A stretch of 64,000 bases of DNA, from positions 186,001 through 250,000 of the forward strand of contig NZ_JBDZDT010000005.1 of assembly GCF_040049275.1 (NCBI RefSeq), in the 5' to 3' direction. The notes under the pieces were generated by a model. It was not told where the DNA came from. It ran no database searches and was given only the letters and a program-made list of their open reading frames with translations. Below, in pieces: positions 38,502 through 46,944 of this stretch. The position numbers and the translations under genes were made by a program. This DNA comes from Aquabacter sp040049275 (GTDB lineage Bacteria > Pseudomonadota > Alphaproteobacteria > Rhizobiales > Xanthobacteraceae). Numbering within the stretch: the first letter of the stretch is position 1; each line of letters opens with the position of its first letter.

Positions 38502-38738
38502 TCACTCCGCGGCGATCAGCTTCGTGGAGAGCGACGCTCCGGGGCATGCCGCCGGGCATTCGGCACAGGAGCCGTGGACCTGATCAAGGATCGCCTTGAT
38601 GGTGCGTGCGCAGCGGCCGCATTGGGGCGAGCAGCCCAGGCAGCGATACACCTCACCGGCCGAACGCACGCCCGCAGTGTTGGCGAGGGCATCACGCACC
38701 TGGTGATCCGAAAAGACGTTGCAAGAGCAAACAATCAT
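38502..38738 (-). CDS. bfd: Bacterioferritin-associated ferredoxin
   Basis: A 78-residue [2Fe-2S] protein that delivers electrons to bacterioferritin to mobilise stored iron. The first two ligands are in V-C-S-C-N-V near residues 4 and 6; the other pair lies in C-L-G-C-S-P-Q-C-G-R-C around residues 33-43. The extra C-terminal cysteines (C-A-E-C-P-A-A-C) are found in some alphaproteobacterial versions. An Irr-type box sits 23 bp before the start, likely overlapping the promoter. Confidence 0.93.
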   Translation of the reverse strand: MIVCSCNVFSDHQVRDALANTAGVRSAGEVYRCLGCSPQCGRCARTIKAILDQVHGSCAECPAACPGASLSTKLIAAE

Positions 38739-38760
38739 CGTGCTGGCTGGCCGTTCGCAG

Positions 38761-38777
38761 TTTAGATTTCTTCTAAA
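38761..38777. promoter_or_regulatory. Irr-type iron control element upstream of bfd
   Basis: TTTAGA-TTTCT-TCTAAA, a perfect 17-bp palindrome and the best match in the window to the ICE consensus. The stretch 38778-38945 that follows has no gene I can support. Confidence 0.75.
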
Positions 38778-38945
38778 TCCTTGTCACACTGTCTTTTTTC
38801 GCAAATCGACCCTGCCGACGTCAATCCCGATACGATGCGACATGGTGGCGAAACGGCAAAAAATAAAGAAGCGGCCGTAGTTTCTAATTGTTCTATTTTG
38901 GAAGCGCCTCTTTCATCGCTGGCGCAGCGGCGAGATGCACCAAGG

Positions 38946-39866
38946 CTATGTCCAAGGTTTGGCGCCGATGGAGAGGCCGGCCATGATGACCAGAGCCGAG
39001 AGGACCAGGATCGGGTCCAGTCCTTCGCCGAGAAGAAGGGCGGCGAGGCCGATACCGAGCGCCGGTGTCGCAAGGACGCCGAGCGCTGCGGTGACGGCCG
39101 GCACCCGCCTGTTCACCACGGTCATGGCCCAAAAGCCGAGGGCCGTGCCGATCACGCCATTATAGACAAGAGCGAGGATTGCCGGCGTGCTCATCCGGAT
39201 AGGCGGCGGCCCCTCGAAGAAGAAAGCAAGGGTCGCGAGCACCGCAGTGGCAAGCAGGCATTGCCAGGGCATGAGCTGGAGGGGCGTCGCCGTCCAGCGG
39301 TGGGCACGCGTGTAGACGATGCTCACGGACCAGCAGATCGCCGCCAGGATCGGGAGCCCATTGCCAAGGATGGCCTCCCTGCTCTTCCAGTCGAAGGCGC
39401 TTGGCCCGACGAGGAGCAGCAGGCCGGCCATGCCGACGCCGATGCCCACCATCTGCCGAACCGACATCCGCTCTTTAAGGAAGAGAAAGGCGGCGGGCGC
39501 GACCCAGAGGGGCGTGGTGTAGCCCAGAACGATTGCCCGGCCGGCCGAGACATATGTCAGGCCAGCGGTCATCAGGGCGGCGAAGGCGACCATGTGGAAC
39601 ACGGAGATCACAAGGACGATGGGGTAGTCGGCGCGCGGGGGACGCACAAATTGGCGGTTGGCGCAAAGGGCAGGGATGAGCACTGCAGCGGCCAGCGCCG
39701 TGCGGATCGTGACCGCCCAGAGTGGTGTGATGTCCTGCACGGCCAGCTTCATGACGACCCAGTTGAGGCTCCACGCCGTCACGACGAAGACGAAAAGCCC
39801 GATGGTCGACAGCGCCATTGGGGCCGGCCGTTCGGTGGGCGAGGTGGCGGGCGGTGCGGATGTCAT
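38946..39866 (-). CDS. EamA/DMT-superfamily exporter
   Basis: A 306-residue inner-membrane protein with ten helices in two EamA repeats. The typical W-S-L-N-W-V-V-M-K at the first helix, the P-L-W-V-A-P-A-A-F-L-F-L-K-E-R of the first repeat and the matching L-A-A-L-L-L-G-E-G near the C-terminus are clear. ATG 39866 is chosen because the palindromic operator of the divergent TetR gene begins just 12 bp upstream. Relatives export amino acids or toxic metabolites; the substrate is unknown. The TetR neighbour probably represses it. Confidence 0.88.
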   Translation of the reverse strand: MTSAPPATSPTERPAPMALSTIGLFVFVVTAWSLNWVVMKLAVQDITPLWAVTIRTALAAAVLIPALCANRQFVRPPRADYPIVLVISVFHMVAFAALMTAGLTYVSAGRAIVLGYTTPLWVAPAAFLFLKERMSVRQMVGIGVGMAGLLLLVGPSAFDWKSREAILGNGLPILAAICWSVSIVYTRAHRWTATPLQLMPWQCLLATAVLATLAFFFEGPPPIRMSTPAILALVYNGVIGTALGFWAMTVVNRRVPAVTAALGVLATPALGIGLAALLLGEGLDPILVLSALVIMAGLSIGAKPWT

Positions 39867-39877
39867 GGAGCAACTTG

Positions 39878-39895
39878 GTAGACAGGCTCGTCTAC
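39878..39895. promoter_or_regulatory. Operator 1 of the EamA/TetR divergent pair
   Basis: GTAGAC-AGGCTC-GTCTAC, a perfect inverted repeat in the 65-bp gap between the two genes, close to the EamA start. Confidence 0.75.
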
Positions 39896-39905
39896 GTTGG
39901 CAGAG

Positions 39906-39923
39906 GTGGAACGATCTGTCTAC
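39906..39923. promoter_or_regulatory. Operator 2 of the EamA/TetR divergent pair
   Basis: GTGGAA-CGATCT-GTCTAC: one perfect half-site and one degenerate half, the same length and spacing as operator 1 and 28 bp from it, next to the tetR start at 39932. Confidence 0.6.
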
Positions 39924-39931
39924 ATAAGAGA

Positions 39932-40555
39932 ATGAGGCAGAGCTCTCCGCCATCTGCGCCTGTGGACCTCCCCGCCCGGGATCGCATCCTGTGGGCCGCA
40001 CAGGACCTGTTCTATCGGCACGGCGTGCGTGCCACGGGCATCGACCGGGTCATCGCCGAGGCAGGCGTGACGAAGGTGACCTTCTATCGGCATTTCCCGT
40101 CCAAGGATGATCTAGTGCGCGCGTTCCTGCACCAGCGGCACGAGACATGGATCGCGTGGTTCAAAGACGGTCTTGCCGCGTCACGGGCCTCCCAGTCAGC
40201 TGCTGAGCGAGAGACACAGCCGCTCATGCCTGTGCTCCAGGTGGCGCGGGAATGGTTCGGCGGGTCGAGCTTCCGCGGCTGCGCCTTTGCCAACACGGTC
40301 GCGGAGATCGGGGAAAGCATTCCATCGATCACGGGCATCGCACTCGAGCATAAGCAGGAGGTGCGCGACGCCATTGCGGGCCTTCTTCCGGCGGATGCGG
40401 CAGCTTCCGACATCGCCTGGGCTGCCACGCTCGCCTTGGACGGAGCGATCGTGAATGCGCAATTGGGCGGCTCCTCGACAGAGCCAGCCCTTCTTGGGCT
40501 ACAGAGCCTGTTGAACGCTCTCGCCGGCGGGCATTGCGATCCGGAAGACGGTTGA
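39932..40555 (+). CDS. TetR/AcrR-family transcriptional regulator
   Basis: A 207-residue repressor. The N-terminal helix-turn-helix is clear: R-D-R-I-L-W-A-A-Q-D-L-F-Y-R-H-G-V-R, then I-A-E-A-G-V-T-K-V-T-F-Y-R-H-F-P-S-K-D-D-L near residue 50. The C-terminal ligand domain (about 80-205), with F-R-G-C-A-F-A-N-T, matches the TetR_C group often linked to drug or metabolite exporters. It is divergent from the EamA gene with two operators in between, so autoregulation and exporter control are likely. Confidence 0.92.
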   Translation: MRQSSPPSAPVDLPARDRILWAAQDLFYRHGVRATGIDRVIAEAGVTKVTFYRHFPSKDDLVRAFLHQRHETWIAWFKDGLAASRASQSAAERETQPLMPVLQVAREWFGGSSFRGCAFANTVAEIGESIPSITGIALEHKQEVRDAIAGLLPADAAASDIAWAATLALDGAIVNAQLGGSSTEPALLGLQSLLNALAGGHCDPEDG

Positions 40556-40568
40556 GAGGCGGGCGCTC

Positions 40569-43100
40569 TCAGGCCGGCAGATGGATCTCGCAGAGCATGC
40601 CGCTCTCGACCCCGCGCCGAATGCGCAATTCGCCCCCGTTCGCCTTCATCACCGCGGCGATACGGGCCATGCGGAACGGCAGGCCGGCGGCGGTGAAACG
40701 GTCCGAGGCGGTTGCGGCGCGAAGAGGAGAGAGCGCCTGGGCGATCTCTTCCTCGGTCAATCCGATGCCGCCATCGCGGATCATCACCACGATACCCGCG
40801 CTGTCTCCCGCGGCATCGCTGCGACGCGTCGAGACGATGACCTGGCCGCCGGCCGGAGTCGCGCGCAACGCTTCCTCCAGCAGCATACGCACCATGCGCG
40901 CGAGGGCAGGGGCGTTGAACCAGCACTCCAATTCAGGGGTGACGTCCTGGCGGATCAGGATGCGGCGACGGCGGGCGCTCGGCGCCACGTGCTCCACGGC
41001 CTCCGTCAGCACTGCATTGACGTCCACCGCCTCCCCGTCGCCATCGAAGGAGCCGGGAACGAGCTGCTCGATATCCTCAAGGCTTGCCAGAAGCTGCTGG
41101 CCGGCGATCACCGCCGCCTCCGCCTGCTTGGCATAGCGGCTATTGCCCACCGGGCCGAACGTGGAGGAACGCACCGCGTCCACAAAGCCGAGAATGCCGG
41201 TGAGCGGAACGCGAACAGCATGAGACACACGTCGCACGAATGGCTCCATGGCCTCGGCGGCGGCGGCTTCCTTCTCCATCTGCACAGCCAAGGGGGGCTG
41301 CTGGTGCGGGGGGTCTTCTGCGACAAGCGTCTCAGCAGGCCTTTCGCGCGCCGCTGTCTCCGCGGCGGAGGGCGGGCGCAACACCAGGCAGAAGCGCGGC
41401 GCCGCATGGAGCGCGCGCACGAGCGTTGCTTCCATGGTGGTTTCGACGCCCAGCCGATGCCGGAGCGTCAGCGTCGCCTGGCCGGGCGGGTCGCCCGGAG
41501 CCGCGGCCGAGGCGCCTTCCAGCAGGGCCACGGCCTCCATCTGGCTGCCCGAGGCGAACAGGAGCGTGAACGGCTCGCCCTGCAACTCGTCCCCACGGAA
41601 GCCGCAAAGCTCGGCGGCCGTGGCGTTCAGCTCCTCGATGGCGCCTGCCCGGTCCAGCAGGAGGACGCCGAACGGAATGATATCCAGTGCCTGCGCCCGG
41701 GCGGTCGCGCGTTCCGCGCCGACATCCACTTGTGGAACCGGCGGGGCGACAGGCGCGGGAGGGGGAGGGGCCGGTGCAGGCCGATCGATGCTGCGCACCA
41801 CATGCACAATGGCCGACTGGCCGCGCCAGGGCGCGGAGACGAGCCGCACATCGACCGGAATTCGCCCACCGCCCACGGACTCAAGCTCGAGAGGGGAGTC
41901 CGGCTTTTCCCGCACAAGGCGCGTGGAAAGGCCGCCGGAGGCACGAAACGCGTCCATGTCGGCAAGGCCGGCCCAAGCCAGCAGAGTGGCATTGACGTGG
42001 ACAAGCTCGCCGCGCTGCTGGACGGCGAGGCCGATGGGCAGGCGGTCGAGCAGCCCCTCGTCCATCATCTGCGCCGGCGGGGGGGCAGGAGGGACGGAGG
42101 GAGGAGGGATGATCTCCGGCGCGGGCGGGTTCACTGGCTCCGGTGGCGGGGCGGCCGGAGGCGGCGCCTCAGGACCTCCCGACTTCGGCCAGCCGTCGAT
42201 GGCCTCGTTGAGGGTTCTGGCGATTTCATGAAACGCCGAACGCTCGCGGGGGGAAAGGGTGCCTCCACGCAGCGGCACCACATTGCGCGGCGGTTCCGGC
42301 TCGGCCTGGGGTGGGCGCGGCGGAGCCGCCCAAATGAGACCGAAGCCGCGCACCCCTATGCGCCGCTTGGCGCCGTCGAACAGCGGCACGCCGCCAATCT
42401 CGATGCGGCGTGGCGGATCTTCCGCGGTCCACAGCACCGCGTCGGAAAAGCTGGCACCGGCGAGGAGAAGGTCGGAGACGGCAGCCACGTCCTTCAGGAC
42501 GCCATCCGCCGTAAGGTCCGCGAAGCTGCGCCCCTGCCACGCCCGCAGGCGTGGGCCCAAGGCGTCGATGATGGAGGGGGACAGAGCCGAGAGCCGCCCC
42601 TGCGCATCCGCCTCCCAGGTAAAGCGCACGGGCCTTGCGGGCTCATCGGCTTCGGGAGATGAGGCGGAGGGGTCGGACGTTTCCGCCGCCGGGGCGCTCG
42701 CGCCGGGAATGAGGGCGAGGGGATCTGCGAACAGCACGGCGCGGCCCAGCGGCGAGTTGATGGTTGCGCAGGAAAAGACGTGGGGCACAAAGGCGGAAGG
42801 AAGCCGCACCCGCTCCAATCTGGCAGCGCTATTGCCGCTCGCCGCCACACGCTGGGCGACGACCTTCACGCCCATGGGCGCCGTCTCATCCTCAGTGATG
42901 CCCAGGCCGGCGCAGGGCGGGGTCGCCACCAGCACCTTCGCATCGGGCAGGGAGACGAGAAAAGACGCGAAATCCACCCGCCGCAACGGCGCAAGCGCCG
43001 GCTCGTTCAGCGTCAGAAGGCGGGACGTATGCTCGCTCATGACCTCGGACTGGGCAGCGGCCGCCGGCGGACCGTTCCGGCGGGCAGCCACTATCTGCAT
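40569..43100 (-). CDS. PAS-domain histidine kinase-like protein of the PdhS/PleC type, probably degenerate
   Basis: An 843-residue cytoplasmic protein: a weak PAS-like region near 165-260, proline-rich linkers, PAS domains near 345-445 and 475-575, then a kinase-like core. The H box reads R-R-V-S-H-A-V-R-V-P-L-T-G-I-L-G-F near His627, and the following F-G-P-V-G-N-S-R-Y is a PdhS/PleC/DivJ hallmark. However the residue after the histidine is Ala instead of Glu, the N box (L-L-E-E-A-L-R-A-T-P) lacks its asparagine, and only D-G-G-I-G of the ATP lid is recognisable. It may be a pseudokinase or a phosphatase-like partner. The start is ATG 43100; ATG 43040 is an alternative. Confidence 0.8.
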   Translation of the reverse strand: MQIVAARRNGPPAAAAQSEVMSEHTSRLLTLNEPALAPLRRVDFASFLVSLPDAKVLVATPPCAGLGITEDETAPMGVKVVAQRVAASGNSAARLERVRLPSAFVPHVFSCATINSPLGRAVLFADPLALIPGASAPAAETSDPSASSPEADEPARPVRFTWEADAQGRLSALSPSIIDALGPRLRAWQGRSFADLTADGVLKDVAAVSDLLLAGASFSDAVLWTAEDPPRRIEIGGVPLFDGAKRRIGVRGFGLIWAAPPRPPQAEPEPPRNVVPLRGGTLSPRERSAFHEIARTLNEAIDGWPKSGGPEAPPPAAPPPEPVNPPAPEIIPPPSVPPAPPPAQMMDEGLLDRLPIGLAVQQRGELVHVNATLLAWAGLADMDAFRASGGLSTRLVREKPDSPLELESVGGGRIPVDVRLVSAPWRGQSAIVHVVRSIDRPAPAPPPPAPVAPPVPQVDVGAERATARAQALDIIPFGVLLLDRAGAIEELNATAAELCGFRGDELQGEPFTLLFASGSQMEAVALLEGASAAAPGDPPGQATLTLRHRLGVETTMEATLVRALHAAPRFCLVLRPPSAAETAARERPAETLVAEDPPHQQPPLAVQMEKEAAAAEAMEPFVRRVSHAVRVPLTGILGFVDAVRSSTFGPVGNSRYAKQAEAAVIAGQQLLASLEDIEQLVPGSFDGDGEAVDVNAVLTEAVEHVAPSARRRRILIRQDVTPELECWFNAPALARMVRMLLEEALRATPAGGQVIVSTRRSDAAGDSAGIVVMIRDGGIGLTEEEIAQALSPLRAATASDRFTAAGLPFRMARIAAVMKANGGELRIRRGVESGMLCEIHLPA

Positions 43101-43367
43101 CTTGAGTGTGCCACTTAAAAATTAACAGGCCCGCAATCGCATCACCGTCGCGAGATAGGGGCATACTGTGTTCTGCAACCATCACCCAGGGCAAAAAGGC
43201 GCAGGAGGGTGCGGACAATCCACCCGAAATGCACTCTAAGCCCTTGAGTAAAGGTGGTTTCATAGCCGGAAGGAAGCGTCAAACCAATTCCATCTCAAGC
43301 GATCCGCATCTAAGATCGCTTCGGAGCCGCCGGTGCCGGTGTTCCGCAACGCCCGAGGAGCAAGACG

Positions 43368-43931
43368 ATGACCAATAAGTTCGGTCCCGACCTCGAGTTG
43401 CCCGCTGAGCTGCGGGCCATTGCCGAGAAGAATGTCGCCCAGGCGCGGCAGGCTTTCGACACTCTCTTCGACACCGCCCGCAGCGCGGTGGGCGAATCCG
43501 AAGAGCGGATGAAGGAAGTGCATTCCGGCATCAAGGAGCTTCGCCAGAAGACCCTCGGCCTCGTGGAGGCCAATGTGAATGCCTCCTTCGACTTCCTCAA
43601 CAAGCTGGTGCAGGCGAAGTCGCCCCAGGAAGTGCTGAGCCTGCAGGCCGCCTTCGTGAAGGATCAGGTGCAGGCCGTGGCGAGCCAGGCGGCCGCGCTC
43701 GGCAGCGATGCGCGGACCCTTGGCGAATCCACCGTCCGCTCGCTGGACGAGCATGCCCGCGCCCTCTCCGAGCGGGTGCAGGCTCTGGGCGCCGCCGCCA
43801 CCGCCCATGCCAAATCCGTGGCTGAAGACATGCAGAGCGCCGGTGCCGCAGCTGCGAAGAACATGCAGAATGCGGCCGAGAAGGCAGCGGAAGCTGCGCC
43901 GAAGCCTTACGATCCGAATCAGACCTACTAA
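43368..43931 (+). CDS. Phasin family protein
   Basis: A 187-residue helical PHB-granule surface protein (Phasin_2 type). It contains L-P-A-E-L-R-A-I-A-E-K-N-V-A-Q-A-R-Q-A-F-D, N-V-N-A-S-F-D-F-L-N-K-L-V-Q-A-K-S-P-Q-E and L-Q-A-A-F-V-K-D-Q, the repeated phasin pattern, then an alanine-rich helical tail. Phasins coat polyhydroxybutyrate granules and set their number and size. ATG 43368 follows GAGGAG. A second phasin gene follows 175 bp later. Confidence 0.92.
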   Translation: MTNKFGPDLELPAELRAIAEKNVAQARQAFDTLFDTARSAVGESEERMKEVHSGIKELRQKTLGLVEANVNASFDFLNKLVQAKSPQEVLSLQAAFVKDQVQAVASQAAALGSDARTLGESTVRSLDEHARALSERVQALGAAATAHAKSVAEDMQSAGAAAAKNMQNAAEKAAEAAPKPYDPNQTY

Positions 43932-43960
43932 GGCTTTGGCGACGTCTTGACCTCGACATT

Positions 43961-43991
43961 GTGCGGCGCAAAATTTTCTTTTGTGCCGCAC
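43961..43991 (+). promoter_or_regulatory. Long inverted repeat between the two phasin genes
   Basis: A 13-bp stem (43961-43973 with 43979-43991) with one G-T pair and a 5-base loop. Its left arm contains TGCGGCGCA, which fits the TGC-N3-GCA core of PhaR sites. There is no T run after it, so it may be an operator for the second phasin and not a terminator. Confidence 0.45.
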
Positions 43992-44106
43992 CCATCGTGG
44001 GTTATGATGGTTGTGGGATCGTGGATCACGGGTCCGGGGCGTGCGCGCAGCCGGGCTTGGACCTGTCAGCCCAATCGCGCACCAACCTGCTCGCACCGAG
44101 GAAGCC

Positions 44107-44565
44107 ATGAACGAAAGCTTTGCCAAAGCGTTCCAGGACCAGATGGCCGCCACCAGCAGCGCCTTCTCCAATTTCGAGGTGCCCGCTCCCTTCCGTGACA
44201 TGGCGGAGAAGAGCGTCCAGCAGGCCCGTGGCAATTACGAGAAGTTCAAGGCTGCCGCCGAGCAGACCACCGACATGATCGAGGATTCGTGCTCCACCGC
44301 CGCCAAGGGCGTCGCCGAGTACAATGTGAAGTCCCTCGAAATCCTGCGCTCGAACATGAATTCGGCGTTCGACTTCTTCGCCTCCGTGCTGAGCGCCAAG
44401 AGCGCGGCCGAGGCGGTGGAGCTCTCCAGCACCCACCTGCGCTCGCAGTATGAGAACCTCCAGGCCCAGGCCAAGGAACTCTCCGGCCTCGCGCAGAAGA
44501 TCGCGACGGAAAGCTCCGAGCCCATCAAGGCCGCGGCCGAGAAGACCTTCCGCTCCGCGGCCTGA
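44107..44565 (+). CDS. Second phasin family protein
   Basis: A 152-residue phasin. The core F-R-D-M-A-E-K-S-V-Q-Q-A-R-G-N-Y-E-K-F-K, the phasin N-x-N-x-A-F-D-F-F-A-S-V-L-S-A-K-S-A-A-E-A motif and the Y-E-N-L-Q-A-Q-A-K-E-L helix are all present. ATG 44107 is chosen because it follows GAGGAAGCC and the preceding open codons look non-coding. It lacks the alanine-rich tail of the first phasin, so the two are diverged paralogues. Confidence 0.92.
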   Translation: MNESFAKAFQDQMAATSSAFSNFEVPAPFRDMAEKSVQQARGNYEKFKAAAEQTTDMIEDSCSTAAKGVAEYNVKSLEILRSNMNSAFDFFASVLSAKSAAEAVELSSTHLRSQYENLQAQAKELSGLAQKIATESSEPIKAAAEKTFRSAA

Positions 44566-44605
44566 TCTTCTTCCCGCTTTCAGCGTCTCGCCTCGGGCGA
44601 GGGCA

Positions 44606-44638
44606 GGGCGCCGGTCTCCCCGGCGTCCTTTTCTTTTC
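44606..44638 (+). terminator. Terminator after the second phasin gene
   Basis: A 9-bp stem (44606-44614 with 44620-44628, one G-T pair), TCTCC loop, followed by TTTTCTTTT. The rest of the 235-bp gap to waaF has nothing I can name. Confidence 0.85.
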
Positions 44639-44800
44639 GGGCCGTCCCGCTTCCGGCCGCCTTGACGGCGCCTGCCGGCCTTGCGATGACGCAGCCCGTC
44701 GCGCCACCGTGTTCCATTGCCGCCCGGCGGACTATGATGGGCGTCTGATCGGCGCCCTCGTGTCGGCGCCCCAAGAGTCACCCATGGCCAAGAGCCACCC

Positions 44801-45823
44801 ATGCGCGCCTTAGGTTCGGTTTCTCCCATCCTCGTGGTCGGCCCCTCCTGGGTCGGCGACATGGTGATGGCGGGAAGCCTGATAGAGAGCCTGCGTATCC
44901 GCGAGCCGGGCCGCCCCATCGATGTGATCGCGCCGCCCGCCGCCTTGCCCATCGCAAAGCTGATCCGCGGCGTTCGCCGCACCATTCCCCTCGGCCTCGG
45001 CCATGGCGAATTCGGCCTGATGGCGCGGTGGAAGGCGGGCCGGGCGCTGCGCGAGGAGGGCTACGGCAAGGCCATCATCCTGCCGCGCGCCTTCAAGGCC
45101 GCCATCGTGCCCTTCGCCGCCGGCATCCCCGAGCGCATCGGCTATGCCGCCGAAGGGCGCAGCCTGCTGCTGACCGAAGCGCGCAAGGACAGGGACCGGA
45201 AGACCGGCCGCACCATCGACCGCTTCGTCGCCCTCGGCGCCCCCCGCGGCGACCACCTCACGTCGCCGCGCCCCGTGCTGCACTTGCCGGACGGCGCCAT
45301 GGAGGCGGCGGCTTCGCGCTTTCCTCTGGCCGGAGAGGGGCCGGTGATGGCCTTGTGCCCCGGTGCCGAATATGGCCCCGCCAAGCGCTGGCCGGCCGCC
45401 AAGTTCGCGCGCCTCGCCGCCATGGCGAGCGCCGCCGGCTATCGCATTCGCGTGCTGGGCGGGCCGAAGGACGCCTCCATCGCCGAGGAGATTGTCGCGC
45501 AGGCCGGCGTGCCCGTGGACAATCTCGCCGGCCGCACCAGCCTGATCGATGCAGCGGCGATCCTCGGCGCCGCCGACGTGGTGATCTCCAACGATTCCGG
45601 GCTCATGCACGTGGCCGGCGCCCTCGACCGGCCGCTGGTGGTGCTCTACGGCTCCTCGTCCGAGAAGATGACCCCGCCCACCGGGCCGCGCTCCCAGGTC
45701 GTGTCCCACGATCTGCCCTGCCGGCCGTGCCTTAAGCGGGAATGCCCCTTGGGGACGCTGGCCTGCTTCGAGAGCATCCAGCCCAGCGAGGTCCTCGCGG
45801 CGGCCGCGCGGATCCGGGGATGA
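44801..45823 (+). CDS. waaF: Lipopolysaccharide heptosyltransferase II
   Basis: A 340-residue GT-B glycosyltransferase of family 9 adding the second L,D-heptose to the LPS inner core on the cytoplasmic face of the inner membrane. It has V-V-G-P-S-W-V-G-D-M near the start, L-C-P-G-A-E-Y-G-P-A-K-R-W near residue 185 and N-D-S-G-L-M-H-V-A-G-A-L near 268, which are the donor-binding segments. The stop overlaps the waaC start as ATGA. With waaC, hldD and hldE it makes a complete heptose supply and transfer cluster. Confidence 0.94.
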   Translation: MRALGSVSPILVVGPSWVGDMVMAGSLIESLRIREPGRPIDVIAPPAALPIAKLIRGVRRTIPLGLGHGEFGLMARWKAGRALREEGYGKAIILPRAFKAAIVPFAAGIPERIGYAAEGRSLLLTEARKDRDRKTGRTIDRFVALGAPRGDHLTSPRPVLHLPDGAMEAAASRFPLAGEGPVMALCPGAEYGPAKRWPAAKFARLAAMASAAGYRIRVLGGPKDASIAEEIVAQAGVPVDNLAGRTSLIDAAAILGAADVVISNDSGLMHVAGALDRPLVVLYGSSSEKMTPPTGPRSQVVSHDLPCRPCLKRECPLGTLACFESIQPSEVLAAAARIRG

Positions 45824-46911
45824 AGCTTCTCATCGTGAAGCTCTCATCGCTGGGGGATGTGGTCCACACCTTCCCGGCGCTCACCGACGCCGCGCGCGCG
45901 GTGCCCGGCCTCGTGGTGGACTGGGCGGTGGAAGAGGCCATGGTGCCGCTGGTGCGCCTGCATCCCGCCGTCCGCCGCGCCATTCCCGTGCCCCTGCGCC
46001 GCCTGAAGAAATCCCCGCTCGCCGGCTGGCGCTCGGAAGAAGGGCGCGCTTTGCGCGCGGCCCTGGCGGAAGAGCGCTACGACCTCATCATCGACGCCCA
46101 GGGGCTGATGAAGAGCGCGGGCATCGCCCGCTTCGCGAAAGGAAAGCGCCACGGCTTTGCCTGGGGCAGCGCGCGGGAGGGCATCGCGACGCTGCTCTAC
46201 CACCGCCGCCACGCCATTCCCGAGGTGGAGCATATGGCGGCGCGCATCCGCAAGCTGTTCGCCGCCGCGCTGGGCTACGATTTGACGGCGCTGCCGGCCG
46301 ATGCCGGGCTCAAGGTGGAGCCCGCGCCGGCGGAGGCGCCCTATCTCGTGCTGCTCCACGGCACCACGTGGCTGACCAAGACCTGGACCGTGCTGCGCTG
46401 GCGCGAACTGGCCGCCATCGCCGAGACGGCGGGGCTGAAGACCCGCATCTTTGCGCTCGGCGAGGAGGAGACGCGCCGCGCCGAGGCCATCGCCCGCGGC
46501 ATGCCCTCGGTGGAGATCCTCCCGCCCGCGCCCATCGATCAGCTCGCCCCCATCCTGGCGGGCGCCGAGGGGGTGGTGGGCGTCGATTCCGGCCTCGGGC
46601 ACCTCGCCGCCGCGCTGGGCGTGCCCACCGTTGGGCTCTATGGCCCCACCGATGCGCGCCTCACCGGCCTGTTCGGCCCGAAGGTGCTGGAGATGCGCTC
46701 GTTCCGCCCCTGCGCCCCGTGCGAGAACGCCCATTGCAAGATCGCGCCGCACACCGTGGAAGGCCCGCCCTGCATGGTGGATCATGGCGCCCGGGCCGCA
46801 TGGCGCGGGCTCAATGTGCTGCGGCACGGCCATGCGGACAAGATGGACAAGACCGGCCCAGGCGTGGCACAGGGAACCCCTTCGGCGCCTCAACAGCGCC
46901 CGGCTTCGTGA
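45820..46911 (+). CDS. waaC: Lipopolysaccharide heptosyltransferase I
   Basis: A 363-residue family 9 glycosyltransferase attaching the first heptose to Kdo. ATG 45820 overlaps the waaF stop; the N-terminus M-K-L-L-I-V-K-L-S-S-L-G-D-V-V-H is diagnostic for WaaC. Other marks are D-A-Q-G-L-M-K-S near residue 90, L-L-H-G-T-T-W-L-T-K-T-W and V-D-S-G-L-G-H-L-A-A-A near residue 255. About 35 residues at the C-terminus after the family end are low in hydrophobicity and look unconserved. Confidence 0.94.
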   Translation: MKLLIVKLSSLGDVVHTFPALTDAARAVPGLVVDWAVEEAMVPLVRLHPAVRRAIPVPLRRLKKSPLAGWRSEEGRALRAALAEERYDLIIDAQGLMKSAGIARFAKGKRHGFAWGSAREGIATLLYHRRHAIPEVEHMAARIRKLFAAALGYDLTALPADAGLKVEPAPAEAPYLVLLHGTTWLTKTWTVLRWRELAAIAETAGLKTRIFALGEEETRRAEAIARGMPSVEILPPAPIDQLAPILAGAEGVVGVDSGLGHLAAALGVPTVGLYGPTDARLTGLFGPKVLEMRSFRPCAPCENAHCKIAPHTVEGPPCMVDHGARAAWRGLNVLRHGHADKMDKTGPGVAQGTPSAPQQRPAS

Positions 46912-46944
46912 CCGGAGCGGCCCCGCTCCTGAAGGTTTTGGCTC

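Noticed and set aside
38866..38900. A possible fourth Irr box (TTTCTAATTGTTCTATTTT)
   Set aside because: The halves are direct and not inverted, so it does not fit the palindrome.
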